Below are positions 45,777 through 53,962 of a stretch of 64,000 nucleotides of DNA, piece by piece (the stretch's first letter is position 1; every line of letters starts with the position of its first letter). The stretch covers positions 1,811,292 to 1,875,291 of the forward strand of contig NZ_CP048627.1 in the NCBI RefSeq assembly GCF_010669225.1, written 5' to 3'. The notes under the pieces are model-generated. The model saw nothing but the letters and a program-made list of their open reading frames with translations. It did not search any database and was not told where the DNA came from. Origin of the DNA: Megamonas funiformis. Its GTDB lineage: Bacteria; Bacillota; Negativicutes; Selenomonadales; Selenomonadaceae. The position numbers were made by a program, and so were the translations under genes.

Positions 45777-46808
45777 TTATTTATTCAAAGCTTTATTTAA
45801 AACTTTTACATATTCATTGACTACATCTTTTGCATATTGTGTATCAGGTGCAATCACTTCAAAAGCATGATACGCTCCTGGATAAACATGTAATTCTGCT
45901 GGCACACCTGCTTGAGCTAATCTTGCCATATAATTTATAGTATCATCTCTAAATGGGTCTAAATTACCTACACAAGAATATGCTGGTGGCAAACCTGTCA
46001 AATCTTTTGCTCTAGCTGGAGCCATATAATAAGACACTTCATCTGTTCCTGCTAAATCACCAATATAAGCATGCCATGCGTATTTATTAGCTACATTATT
46101 CCAAACTCGCAAATCTATATTTTCTTGACTTGCTGGCGTCTGAAATCTATCGTCAATCATTGGATAAAGAGGCATTTGAAAAGCTAATTTATATTCGCCT
46201 TTATCTCTAGCCATTAAAGCAGTAGCTGCACATAATCCGCCACCTGCACTAGCACCAGCTACAGCAATTCTCTCCTTATCTACACCTAATTTATCTGCAT
46301 TTTTAAATAAATAACCTAAAGCTGTATAACAGTCATTTAAACTAGCTGGATATTTATTTTCAGGCGCTAATCTATAATCTACAGCTACAACTACTGCACC
46401 TACTTCTTTAGCAAAGCGAATACTTTGCATCTCATCTTGTTCAGGCACACCAAATAAATATCCACCACCATGTATCCACAAAATACCAGCTAAATTATCT
46501 TGTTTATTCACTGGCTTATAAATGCGCAAACGTAAATCCTTATCACTATCAGGATTTTCTACATATACATCATATACATTTACATTTTCATCTTTCGGCA
46601 AATCCTTAGAACCAACTAAATTATTGAATAAATCCTTATATCCTTGCACACCAGTTTTAGCAAAATCCATCTCTCTACTTTGTTTTAATGCTGGTAATAA
46701 TTCTTTATCTGTTCTTGCTTCTGTATCTGATATATCTTTTGCCAATGCACTAACAGACATCATCAAAATTAAATAACATCATAATATTATTTTCATACAT
46801 AATTTCAT
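45777..46808 (-). pseudogene. Alpha/beta hydrolase (HSL-type esterase) with nonsense codon in the signal peptide
   Basis: The 329-codon frame from 46766 encodes a hormone-sensitive-lipase-type esterase: oxyanion motif HGGGYLFG, nucleophile GASAGGGL, then the family DxxxD/His region ending HAFEV. Upstream, GGGAG and ATG 46808 begin MKLCMKIIL, then TGA (46781-46779), then CYLILMMSVSALAKD in the same frame. Joined, this is a good signal peptide with an A-x-A cleavage site. So the exported form is interrupted; restart at the ATGs 46763/46760 would give a version with a truncated signal. The rest is intact, so decay is recent or the stop is read through. Confidence 0.7.
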
Positions 46809-46873
46809 CTTTTATCGCTCCCTTTTATTTATATTATTTTTGATTAAAAATTACTTCCAATTTCACTTACCAA

Positions 46874-46903
46874 TAAAAAAGAGAAGTAACTCTACTTCTC
46901 TTT
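46874..46903 (-). terminator. Terminator between the two hydrolase genes (minus strand)
   Basis: AAAGAGAAGTA (46878-46888) pairs perfectly with TACTTCTCTTT (46893-46903); plus-strand AAAAAA at 46875-46880 gives the U-tract for the minus-strand message. It ends the upstream hydrolase transcript, so the two hydrolase genes are probably separately transcribed. Confidence 0.8.
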
Positions 46904-46970
46904 CTCACTAACAAATACTACGTTAAATACTTAATTACTTTAAAATTCTTTTAAGTAAATTTTTTATTTC

Positions 46971-48066
46971 TTATAAATTATCTTTAAAGAACTCTGTTAA
47001 TTTTGCAAATGGAATTACATCTGTTCTATCATATAAATCCACATGACCTGCATTCGGCACAATATATAATTCTTTTGGCTCTGCTGCTAATTTATAAGCA
47101 TCTTCACTAAATTCTTTAGAATGAGCATCTTCGCCAGCGATAAATAACAATGTTCTTGGAGAAATTGTTTCGATATCATTAAATGGATAGAAATTCATGA
47201 ATTTCACATTACTTGTAAGTGTTGGGTGTGTTGTTGTATTTGCACTATATCCTCTTGTAGTACGATAAAAAATCATAAAATTCTTTTTCAATATCAGAAG
47301 GATTTTCACTCAATTTATCAGCTGTACCACTTGTATATTTGCGTTCTTGTCCTAAAAATTCACTATAACGCTGATTAGACGCTTCTTTGATGATTTCTTT
47401 TCTCTGGTCTACGCTTTGGCTATGACCTAAAGCACTTCTAGTAGCTGTACCCATATCATACATACTAACTGTAGCTATAGCTTTTAAACGAGAATCAATT
47501 TTTGCTTCGCTGATAGCAAAACTACCACTACCACAAATGCCAATAACACCAATTCTATCTTTATCCACAAAATCACGTGTACCTAAATAATCAACTGCTG
47601 CACTGAAGTCTTCTGCATAAATATCAGGAGATACGCTATTTCTTGGTAGACCTTCACATTCTCCCCAGAAAGATAAATCCATAGCTAAAGTTACAAAACC
47701 TTGTTCTGCCATTTTTGTAGCATATAAATTTGCCGATTGTTCTTTTACAGCTCCCATAGGGTGCCCTACAATAATAGCTGGAGCTTTTTCATTTTGCGCT
47801 AAATTTTTAGGTACGAACAAATTGCCCACAACTGTCATATTATATTGATTTTTAAATTCAACTTTTTGCATATTTACTTTATCACTTTGATAAAAATTAT
47901 CTGCACCTCTTGACATATCTGGTTTATAATTCTTATCGAAGGCACTTTTTGGTGCTTGCAAATTATCACTTGCTGATACCATATTCATATTTATGCACCC
48001 CATTGTCCCTAATGCCAAACACATGGTAATTGCTCTAACTATTTTTAAATTTTTCTTAAAGTTCAT
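46971..48066 (-). pseudogene. Exported alpha/beta hydrolase (dienelactone hydrolase-like), frameshifted
   Basis: Two overlapping frames form one protein. The first (from ATG 48066) has a signal peptide ending near MVSASD, GHPMGAVKEQ, and a nucleophile-elbow GICGSGSFAI, and runs out in KEFYDFLSYYKRI. The second continues with YRTTRGYSANTTTHP, then GEDAHSKEFSEDAY and the histidine motif NAGHVDLYDR. Removing one base from the T6 tract (plus-strand A6 at 47267-47272) restores a continuous frame of roughly 365 codons. Sequencing error in the homopolymer, true decay or slippage-based switching are all possible. Confidence 0.8.
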
Positions 48067-48252
48067 CACTAACCCACCTTTATATTTACTCTCTTTTTTA
48101 GATTAATAAATAATTTTTTCTTTGCTTTCATTATAATTTACCATTTCTACTATATCAAATACTTATATTTAATAATAAACTATACTTTTTAAGCATAATA
48201 AAATATAATATAATTCATCTATATTTTTTAATACTAAAATCTGGAGGTTTTT

Positions 48253-49137
48253 ATGGATATACGTGTTTTAAAATATTTCGTAACAGTAGTTGAAGAAGAA
48301 AATATTTTAAAAGCTTCTCAAGTTTTGCATATAACACAGCCCACTTTATCTCGTCAATTAATGGATTTAGAAAAAGAACTAAATTGTAAATTATTTATCC
48401 GCTCCAATCGCAAAATTACTTTGACTTCCGAAGGTCTATTTTTATATAACAAAGCCAAAGAAATAATTTTATTACAAGCAAAAACGATTAATGCTCTAAA
48501 AAATTCTCATGAAATCATCAGTGGCGATATATATATCGGCTGTGCAGAAACAAATGCCTTTAAATTTCTAGCCAAAACTATGACTAAAATAAAAAAAACA
48601 CATAAAGATATACATTATCATATCTTTAGTGGAAATGCTGATACTGTAATCGAACAACTAGATAAAGGTATATTAGATTTTGGCTTATTGATTGATGCCC
48701 ATGATAAACAAAAATATAATTTTATCACCTTACCTGTAAAAGACATTTGGGGACTATTACTGTTAAAAAATTCTCCTCTTGCCGATAAAGAATATATAAC
48801 ATCTTCTGATATTTTGAATATCCCCTTAATATGTTCAAGTCAAACAATGGTCAGCAATAAAATAGCAGGCTGGCTCAATCAAAATTTCACTCAATTAAAT
48901 ATAGTTGCTAACTATAACTTAATCTATAACGCCTCTATCATGGTTCAAGAAAATCTAGGCTCAGCCCTTTGTCTTGCTAATCTAGTGAACACAAACGGCA
49001 CTAATTTATGCTTCAAACCACTATATCCACCACTTGAAGCACAAATAGATTTAGTCTGGAAAAAACATCAAATACTCACTAAACCAGCTCAATTATTTTT
49101 ACAAAATCTTCAAGAATATCTACTTCACAATAAATAA
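48253..49137 (+). CDS. LysR family transcriptional regulator
   Basis: 294 residues. The winged HTH is MDIRVLKYFVTVVEEENILK, then ASQVLHITQPTLSRQLMDLE; a linker helix and the periplasmic-binding-like effector domain follow. It is divergent from the frameshifted hydrolase gene with 186 bases between them, the usual layout for a LysR regulator and its target. The region between is very AT-rich with several TATAAT-like boxes; I could not fix a T-N11-A box. The effector is unknown. Confidence 0.9.
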   Translation: MDIRVLKYFVTVVEEENILKASQVLHITQPTLSRQLMDLEKELNCKLFIRSNRKITLTSEGLFLYNKAKEIILLQAKTINALKNSHEIISGDIYIGCAETNAFKFLAKTMTKIKKTHKDIHYHIFSGNADTVIEQLDKGILDFGLLIDAHDKQKYNFITLPVKDIWGLLLLKNSPLADKEYITSSDILNIPLICSSQTMVSNKIAGWLNQNFTQLNIVANYNLIYNASIMVQENLGSALCLANLVNTNGTNLCFKPLYPPLEAQIDLVWKKHQILTKPAQLFLQNLQEYLLHNK

Positions 49138-49149
49138 TACGTTACTTTT

Positions 49150-49313
49150 TCCGCATTTTAAAATTTTAATGATAATGTCAGTTATTGAAAATCTTTAATA
49201 ACACCAAACATTTCCCGCATTTTAGCATCTTTTTACGGTAGCTATCAGCAAAGTAAAAAGTGCGTGAGCGGGTGATTTCTTTGGTTCGTTTCTTTATCAC
49301 TAAAGAAATAAAC
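49150..49313. repeat. Repeat module A, copy 1
   Basis: About 160 bases shared with 57003-57168. It holds nested stems CCCGC (49214-49218)/GCGGG (49268-49272) and CTTTTTAC (49229-49236)/GTAAAAAG (49253-49260), and ends in the family-wide hairpin TTTCTTTA-tcac-TAAAGAAA (49289-49308). It starts immediately after lysR. Confidence 0.85.
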
Positions 49314-49332
49314 AAACCCCCTATTTTATACA

Positions 49333-49546
49333 TACTTTTCTTTCATGAGCAAGAAAAGTAACAAAAGAACTCTACCTCCCGATACCAATTTTTCTTTGTC
49401 AATTATAAAACCATGACTATAACGCTCTAAACTCGCTTCGCTCAAACAGTAGAGCTAAATTCATAGTCATGGTTTTATTCTTGCCAATAGCCTACGGCTA
49501 CCGCAAAATTCGCTAACGTGAGGGACATTTGGTTATTATTACGTTA
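49333..49546. repeat. Repeat module C, copy 1 (long palindrome)
   Basis: About 210 bases, also at 52743-52956 and 56782-56989. First stem TACTTTTCTT/AAGAAAAGTA. Main stem 16-bp perfect arms ATAAAACCATGACTAT (49405-49420) and ATAGTCATGGTTTTAT (49463-49478), with inner GCTCTA/TAGAGC. Third stem TAGCC-tac-GGCTA. No ORF. Confidence 0.9.
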
Positions 49547-49549
49547 TTT

Positions 49550-49741
49550 TTCCGCATTATAAAATTTAGCGGTAATCATAAGATTATTGAAAAATATTAT
49601 TATTGAATACGTCTTTTGCTTAACTGTCTGAGCGTAGCGAGTTTTAAGTATTATATACAATGATAATTTTTTTCAAAGCTAAAATTTTATCTGCAGTGGC
49701 TTTCTTTTGGTTCATTTTCTTTACCACTAAAGAAAATGAAC
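49550..49741. repeat. Repeat module B, copy 1
   Basis: About 190 bases, shared with 53651-53839 and, more diverged, 52961-53150. It has CCGC/GCGG near the start, ATTATTATT (49596-49604) with AATGATAAT (49659-49667, one G-U), the core GAGCGTAGCGAG, and ends in CATTTTCTTTA-ccac-TAAAGAAAATG (49713-49738). Confidence 0.85.
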
Positions 49742-49756
49742 ACTCTTTTATGTATT

Positions 49757-49785
49757 TTGAAATACAACTTTAGATATAGTATAAT
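49757..49785 (+). promoter_or_regulatory. hsdR promoter
   Basis: TTGAAA (49757-49762), 17-base spacer, TATAAT (49780-49785). It starts just after repeat module B and is about 95 bases before the hsdR start. Confidence 0.75.
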
Positions 49786-49794
49786 AAAAGACAA

Positions 49795-49832
49795 AAAGAC
49801 TATTCCCTGATGATTAGGAGTAGTCTTTCTTT
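49795..49832 (+). terminator. Terminator-like hairpin in the hsdR leader
   Basis: AAAGACTATTCC (49795-49806) pairs with GGAGTAGTCTTT (49817-49828; one U-G), followed by CTTTATAT. It lies right after the predicted start of the hsdR transcript and before its ribosome binding site, so it could attenuate hsdR or end a tiny RNA. Confidence 0.65.
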
Positions 49833-49882
49833 ATATATTTATTACATAAAATAAAAAAATAAACTAGAAAGGTATTATTATT

Positions 49883-52642
49883 ATGTACCCACAAAGTGAA
49901 AATGAATTAGAAAAAGAGCTTATCCAACAATTATCTAGCCAATATAAAAAAGTTAAAAGCAGTAATGCTGATGACTTATTTATTAATTTTCGCAAACAAA
50001 TAAATAAACTTAATCAAGAAACACTCAATGGCAAAGATTTATCAGATAAAGAATTTGATCGTTTATTGACTAAAATTGGTGGTAAAAGTATCCATCAATC
50101 AGCTAAATTTTTACATGATAAATTCACTATAGAACGTGATGATAGTAGTCAAATTTATTTTAAATTATTAGATACAGAAAATTTTAGCAATAATACTTTC
50201 CAAATTACTCATCAAATAAAAGTGCATAATGCAACTACAAAAAATGATGCTCGCTATGATGTAACACTTCTTATCAATGGTTTGCCACTTGTACAAATTG
50301 AACTAAAAAAACGTGGTCAAGATATCAAAAAAGCCTTTAATCAAATTAATCGCTACAAAATACATTCTTATTGCAATCTCTTTCGCTTCATTCAGATTTT
50401 TGTCATCTCCAATGGTGTCGATACTAAATATTATGCCAACAGCGATTACAATCCTCTATATAGTCTTACTTTCTTTTGGACTGATGAACACAATAAACGC
50501 ATAACTAAATTAGCTGATTTTGCACAAAGCTTTTTAAATCCTAATCATCTATTAGACATGATTTATAATTATATGATTATCAATGATACAGATAAAAACT
50601 TAATGATTATGCGACCATATCAAGTATATGCTACACAAAAATTAATTCAACAAGCACTCAATACTAATGAAGGTGGCTATATCTGGCATACTACAGGCTC
50701 AGGAAAAACACTCACTTCTTTTAAATGTGGGCAATTATTAGCTAAACAACCATCTATCAAAAAAATATTATTCGTAGTCGACCGCTCTGACCTTGACCGC
50801 CAGACTACACAGGAATTCAATAAATTTGAAGCTAACTCTATAGACGCTACTGATAATACAGCCATACTAGCTAAACAAATAAAAGATGAACATACAAATT
50901 TCATCGTTACTACTATTCAAAAATTAGCCAAAGCCACTACTACGCCAAGATATAACGATTATTTCGCCAAATACGCTCAAGAAAAAGTAATCATCATCTT
51001 TGATGAATGTCATCGCTCTACATTTGGCAAACAGCTAACTAATATCAAAAAAGCATTTACTAAAGCTCAAATCTTCGGTTTTACTGGTACACCACGTTTT
51101 ATAGAAAATAAATCACAAGACAACCGCACCACAGCAGATATCTTCGGCAAATGTCTACACACTTATTTAATCAAAGATGCTATCTTCGACCATAATGTGT
51201 TGGGCTTCAATGTAGAATATATCAAAACATTTGAAGGAAAATATGATCCATTTGATGATACAAAAGTAGAAAATATCGACAAAGAAGAAGTTTTCTCTGA
51301 ACCAAAAAGACTACAACTCATTGCCCAACATATCATAGATAATCACGATAGAAAAACAAATAACCGCAGATATAACGCTTTATTCGCTGTAGCTAATATA
51401 AAAACATTGATAGCTTATTACAATATTTTTAAAGAATTAAATACAGATTTAAGAATATCTGCTATCTTCACTTACGAAGAAAATGAAGACCTAGAATTTA
51501 AACAAGAACATTCTAAAGATAGCCTTGAAAAAATCATCACTGACTATAATAAAATGTATAATACAAATTACCATGTAACTACATTCCCTGCTTTTGCTAG
51601 TGATTTAATGAAAAAAATCAAAACAGCTCAAATAGATATTGTAATTGTAGTCGGTATGATGTTAACTGGTTTTGATGCCAAAGTATTGAATACTTTATAT
51701 GTAGATAAAAATTTAGAATATCACAATCTACTACAAGCTTATTCTCGTACCAATCGCGTAGAACATACTACAAAACCATTTGGCAATATCGTTTGCTATC
51801 GCAATTTAAAGACAAAAACTGATGACGCTATCCGCTTATTCTCTCAAACTAGCAATATTGATGATGTTTTAGTAAAAGACTTTGATTATTATTTAAATCA
51901 ATTCCGTGAAAAAATAAAAACATTATTATCCGTTGCTTCAAAACCTGAATATGTAGATGATTTAATCACCGAAAAAGAACAAAAAGAATTCGTTTTAGCC
52001 TTCCGTGATTTAATCAAAACAAAAAATGTTTTAAATAACTTCACTGAATTTGACTTTGATAAACAAATTCAAGATATCAACATACAAGATTTTGAAGACT
52101 ACAAATCAAAATATTTCTTAATCCATGAAAATCTAAAATACTCTTATGATAAAACAAAGACTTCTATTTTAGATGACATAGATTTCTGTATTGAACTTGT
52201 AGCCACAGACAATATTAATCTTGATTATATTATGAACCTTATCCATAATATAGAACGACATGACAAAACCAAACAACAGACAGAAGTACAACAAATAAAA
52301 ACAGAATTAAATCGCAGTGGCAATCAAAAATTACGTTATAAAATAGATTTAATTGAAAAATTCTTAGATGAAGTCATTCCAAATTTAAATCCAGACAGTT
52401 CTATTGATGATGCCTTCAAAAATTTTGAAGATGAACAACAACAACAAGAAATCAAAAACTTCGCTACAGAATACGACCTAGAACCAGCTTTCATAGCTGA
52501 ACAAATTCAAGAATACAATTATAGCGGACTCACCAATAGAATGGATATAGCTAGTAAAATTAATAAAGGATATTCACAGAAAAAAACTATAACTAATAAA
52601 GCTATAGACTTCATCAAAGAACACGTAGCAAAATATTTTTAA
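49883..52642 (+). CDS. hsdR: Type I restriction enzyme, R subunit
   Basis: A 919-residue subunit. The N-terminal PD-(D/E)xK nuclease has DVTLLINGLPLVQIELKKRG (D...E-x-K). A SF2 translocase follows with Walker A TTGSGKTLTSFK, DEAD-like FDECHRS, FGFTGTP (motif III) and YSRTNRVEHTTKPFG (motif VI). The C-terminal helical part binds the methylase core. It cleaves unmethylated DNA away from the site after ATP-driven translocation. It lies 1.3 kb upstream of hsdMS, separated by repeats and a toxin-antitoxin cassette, and carries its own promoter. Confidence 0.94.
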   Translation: MYPQSENELEKELIQQLSSQYKKVKSSNADDLFINFRKQINKLNQETLNGKDLSDKEFDRLLTKIGGKSIHQSAKFLHDKFTIERDDSSQIYFKLLDTENFSNNTFQITHQIKVHNATTKNDARYDVTLLINGLPLVQIELKKRGQDIKKAFNQINRYKIHSYCNLFRFIQIFVISNGVDTKYYANSDYNPLYSLTFFWTDEHNKRITKLADFAQSFLNPNHLLDMIYNYMIINDTDKNLMIMRPYQVYATQKLIQQALNTNEGGYIWHTTGSGKTLTSFKCGQLLAKQPSIKKILFVVDRSDLDRQTTQEFNKFEANSIDATDNTAILAKQIKDEHTNFIVTTIQKLAKATTTPRYNDYFAKYAQEKVIIIFDECHRSTFGKQLTNIKKAFTKAQIFGFTGTPRFIENKSQDNRTTADIFGKCLHTYLIKDAIFDHNVLGFNVEYIKTFEGKYDPFDDTKVENIDKEEVFSEPKRLQLIAQHIIDNHDRKTNNRRYNALFAVANIKTLIAYYNIFKELNTDLRISAIFTYEENEDLEFKQEHSKDSLEKIITDYNKMYNTNYHVTTFPAFASDLMKKIKTAQIDIVIVVGMMLTGFDAKVLNTLYVDKNLEYHNLLQAYSRTNRVEHTTKPFGNIVCYRNLKTKTDDAIRLFSQTSNIDDVLVKDFDYYLNQFREKIKTLLSVASKPEYVDDLITEKEQKEFVLAFRDLIKTKNVLNNFTEFDFDKQIQDINIQDFEDYKSKYFLIHENLKYSYDKTKTSILDDIDFCIELVATDNINLDYIMNLIHNIERHDKTKQQTEVQQIKTELNRSGNQKLRYKIDLIEKFLDEVIPNLNPDSSIDDAFKNFEDEQQQQEIKNFATEYDLEPAFIAEQIQEYNYSGLTNRMDIASKINKGYSQKKTITNKAIDFIKEHVAKYF

Positions 52643-52652
52643 TCTATAATTT

Positions 52653-52722
52653 TATTTTCAAAACTAAAATTTTATCTGCAATGGCTTTCTTTGGTTCGTT
52701 TCTCTATCATTAAAGAAATGAA
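52653..52722. repeat. Repeat module B, 3' fragment
   Basis: Only the terminal part of module B, beginning soon after hsdR and ending in TTTCTCTA-tcat-TAAAGAAA (52699-52718). It leads straight into module C copy 2. Confidence 0.75.
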
Positions 52723-52742
52723 CAAACACCCTATTTTATATT

Positions 52743-52956
52743 TACTTTTCTTTCATGAGCAAGAAAAGTAACAAAAGAACTCTACCTCCCGATACCAATT
52801 TTTCTTTGTCAATTATAAAATCATTACTATAACGCTCTAAACTCGCTTCGCTCAAACAGTAGAGCTAAATTCATAGTCATGATTTTATCCTTGCCAATAG
52901 CCTACGGCTACCGCAAAATTTGCTAACGTGAGGAATATTTGGTTATTATTATGTTA
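52743..52956. repeat. Repeat module C, copy 2
   Basis: Same layout as copies 1 and 3. The palindrome arms are ATAAAATCATTACTAT (52815-52830) and ATAGTCATGATTTTAT (52873-52888). Compared with the other copies, position 7 of the left arm is C to T and its partner in the right arm is G to A, keeping the pair. One further change (G to T) is unmatched. Confidence 0.9.
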
Positions 52957-52960
52957 CTTC

Positions 52961-53150
52961 TTCCGCATTTTAAAATTTTAATGGTAACGCTAGTTATTGA
53001 AAAAAATTATCGCTGAATACGGTTTTAGTCTGAATGTTTGAGCGTAGCGAGTTTCTAAGCGTTGTATGAAGCGATAATTGTTTTCAAAATTAAAAATTTT
53101 ATCTGCGGTGGTTTTCTTTGGTTCGTTTCTTTGCCATCAAAGAAATGAAC
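52961..53150. repeat. Repeat module B, copy 2 (diverged)
   Basis: Stem ATTATCGCT-ga-ATAC (53006-53020) with GTAT-ga-AGCGATAAT (53064-53078), core GAGCGTAGCGAG, ending TTTCTTTG-ccat-CAAAGAAA (53126-53145). Confidence 0.85.
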
Positions 53151-53200
53151 AAATATATTTATTTATCATTTTTCGTATTTTAAAAATTTAATAAAGGCAT

Positions 53201-53226
53201 AAAAAAAGACAAGCCTTTCACTTGCC
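53201..53226 (-). terminator. Minus-strand terminator left of the toxin gene
   Basis: Read on the minus strand: GGCAAG-tgaaagg-CTTGTC (one G-U) then seven U (plus A-run 53201-53207). It can end an antisense RNA running through the whole toxin gene, if that RNA passes the first stop near 53385. Confidence 0.65.
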
Positions 53227-53233
53227 TTTATGA

Positions 53234-53239
53234 TACAAT
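53234..53239 (+). promoter_or_regulatory. Toxin gene promoter (extended -10)
   Basis: TGA-TACAAT at 53231-53239; no good -35. The predicted message starts near 53246 (GCGGAGAATAAATT), about 50 bases before the toxin start. Confidence 0.5.
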
Positions 53240-53269
53240 ATCCTGCGGAGAATAAATTGATGTGTCGGC

Positions 53270-53289
53270 TCTCTCTCTTTTGAGGGAGG
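53270..53289 (+). promoter_or_regulatory. Hairpin sequestering the toxin Shine-Dalgarno sequence
   Basis: TCTCTCTC (53270-53277), tetraloop TTTT, GAGGGAGG (53282-53289) form an eight-bp stem with two G-U pairs that buries the GGGAGG ribosome binding site of the toxin. Such masking is typical of type I toxin messages. Confidence 0.7.
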
Positions 53290-53297
53290 TGGTAAAT

Positions 53298-53375
53298 ATG
53301 ACCGATTATGAAGTATTATCTTTGATAATCTCTTTCTTAACTCTTGTATTTACTATACTTTCTTATCTCAATTAA
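53298..53375 (+). CDS. Type I toxin, Hol-Tox/TxpA-like 25-aa membrane peptide
   Basis: A 25-codon ORF: MTDYEVLSLIISF, then LTLVFTILSYLN. The M-x-x-Y-E-x-L-S-L start followed by one membrane helix is the pattern of 'putative holin-like toxin' peptides such as TxpA/BsrE. It has an unusually strong ribosome binding site (GGGAGGTGG) masked by a hairpin. An antisense promoter faces it from downstream. Expected action is membrane damage when the antitoxin RNA is lost. It lies between hsdR and hsdM and between two copies of module B. Confidence 0.75.
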   Translation: MTDYEVLSLIISFLTLVFTILSYLN

Positions 53376-53377
53376 AA

Positions 53378-53481
53378 TTGAAATAAAAAAGAAGCCGTCT
53401 TAACGGACAGCCTCTTCTCCATTTTTGCAGAATTCTCAGAAGAGGGCTGACGTAGCGAACATCAGTTTATTCTCTTCTTTT
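53378..53481 (-). ncRNA. Candidate antisense antitoxin RNA
   Basis: On the minus strand a strong promoter (TTGATT 53516-53511, 17 bases, TATAAT 53493-53488) starts RNA near 53481. A hairpin with GAAG/CTTC and CCG/CGG pairs, followed by six U (plus A-run 53385-53390), can stop it near 53380, giving about 100 nt complementary to the toxin 3' UTR. Read-through to 53201 would make about 280 nt covering the toxin ORF and its ribosome binding site. RatA is the known analogue. Ends are predicted only. Confidence 0.65.
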
Positions 53482-53487
53482 GCCTAT

Positions 53488-53516
53488 ATTATACTATAGC
53501 ACAAAAACAAAATCAA
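53488..53516 (-). promoter_or_regulatory. Antitoxin RNA promoter
   Basis: Minus strand TTGATT (53516-53511), 17-base spacer, TATAAT (53493-53488). Stronger by sequence than the toxin promoter, as expected for an antitoxin. Confidence 0.7.
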
Positions 53517-53544
53517 ATTTCATATATTAACCTCTTTTGTATTT

Positions 53545-53645
53545 TAAAATTTATTTATGATATCTTTTTTATCTATTTCTTTACCACCAAAAAAATGAAC
53601 AATTATAATTTGCTAACGTGAGGGATATTCGGTTATTATTACGTT
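53545..53645. repeat. Degenerate repeat fragments
   Basis: A remnant of the terminal hairpin (TTTCTTTACCACCAAAAAAATGAAC, here with a broken stem, about 53576-53601) is joined to the end of module C (GCTAACGTGAGGGATATTC, from 53610). They suggest past recombination between copies. Confidence 0.65.
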
Positions 53646-53650
53646 ACTTC

Positions 53651-53839
53651 TTCCGCATTATAAAATTTAGCGGTAATCGTAAGATTATTGAAAAATATTA
53701 TCATTGAATACGTTTTTTGCTTAACTGTCTGAGCGTAGCGAGTTTTAAGCTTTGTATGAAATGATAATTTTTTTCAAAGCTAAAATTTTATCTGCGGTGG
53801 CTTTCTTTGGTTCGTTTCTTTGCCACCAAAGAAATGAAC
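53651..53839. repeat. Repeat module B, copy 3
   Basis: CCGC/GCGG at the start; stem ATTATCATT-ga-ATAC (53697-53711) with GTAT-ga-AATGATAAT (53754-53768); core GAGCGTAGCGAG; ends TTTCTTTG-ccac-CAAAGAAA (53815-53834). Confidence 0.85.
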
Positions 53840-53868
53840 AAATAAATATAATACATTACTTTTTTGTA

Positions 53869-53938
53869 TTTTTAAATTAAAATTTTATCTATAATAATTT
53901 TCTTTAGTTCGTTTCTTTACTATAAAAGAAATGAACAT
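53869..53938. repeat. Degenerate terminal hairpin before hsdM
   Basis: A worn copy of the module B end: AAAATTTTATCTATAATAAT, then TTTCTTTACTATAAAAGAAATGAAC. It lies 24 bases before the hsdM start. Confidence 0.6.
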
Positions 53939-53962
53939 CATTTTATTTTTAGGAGGATTTTT

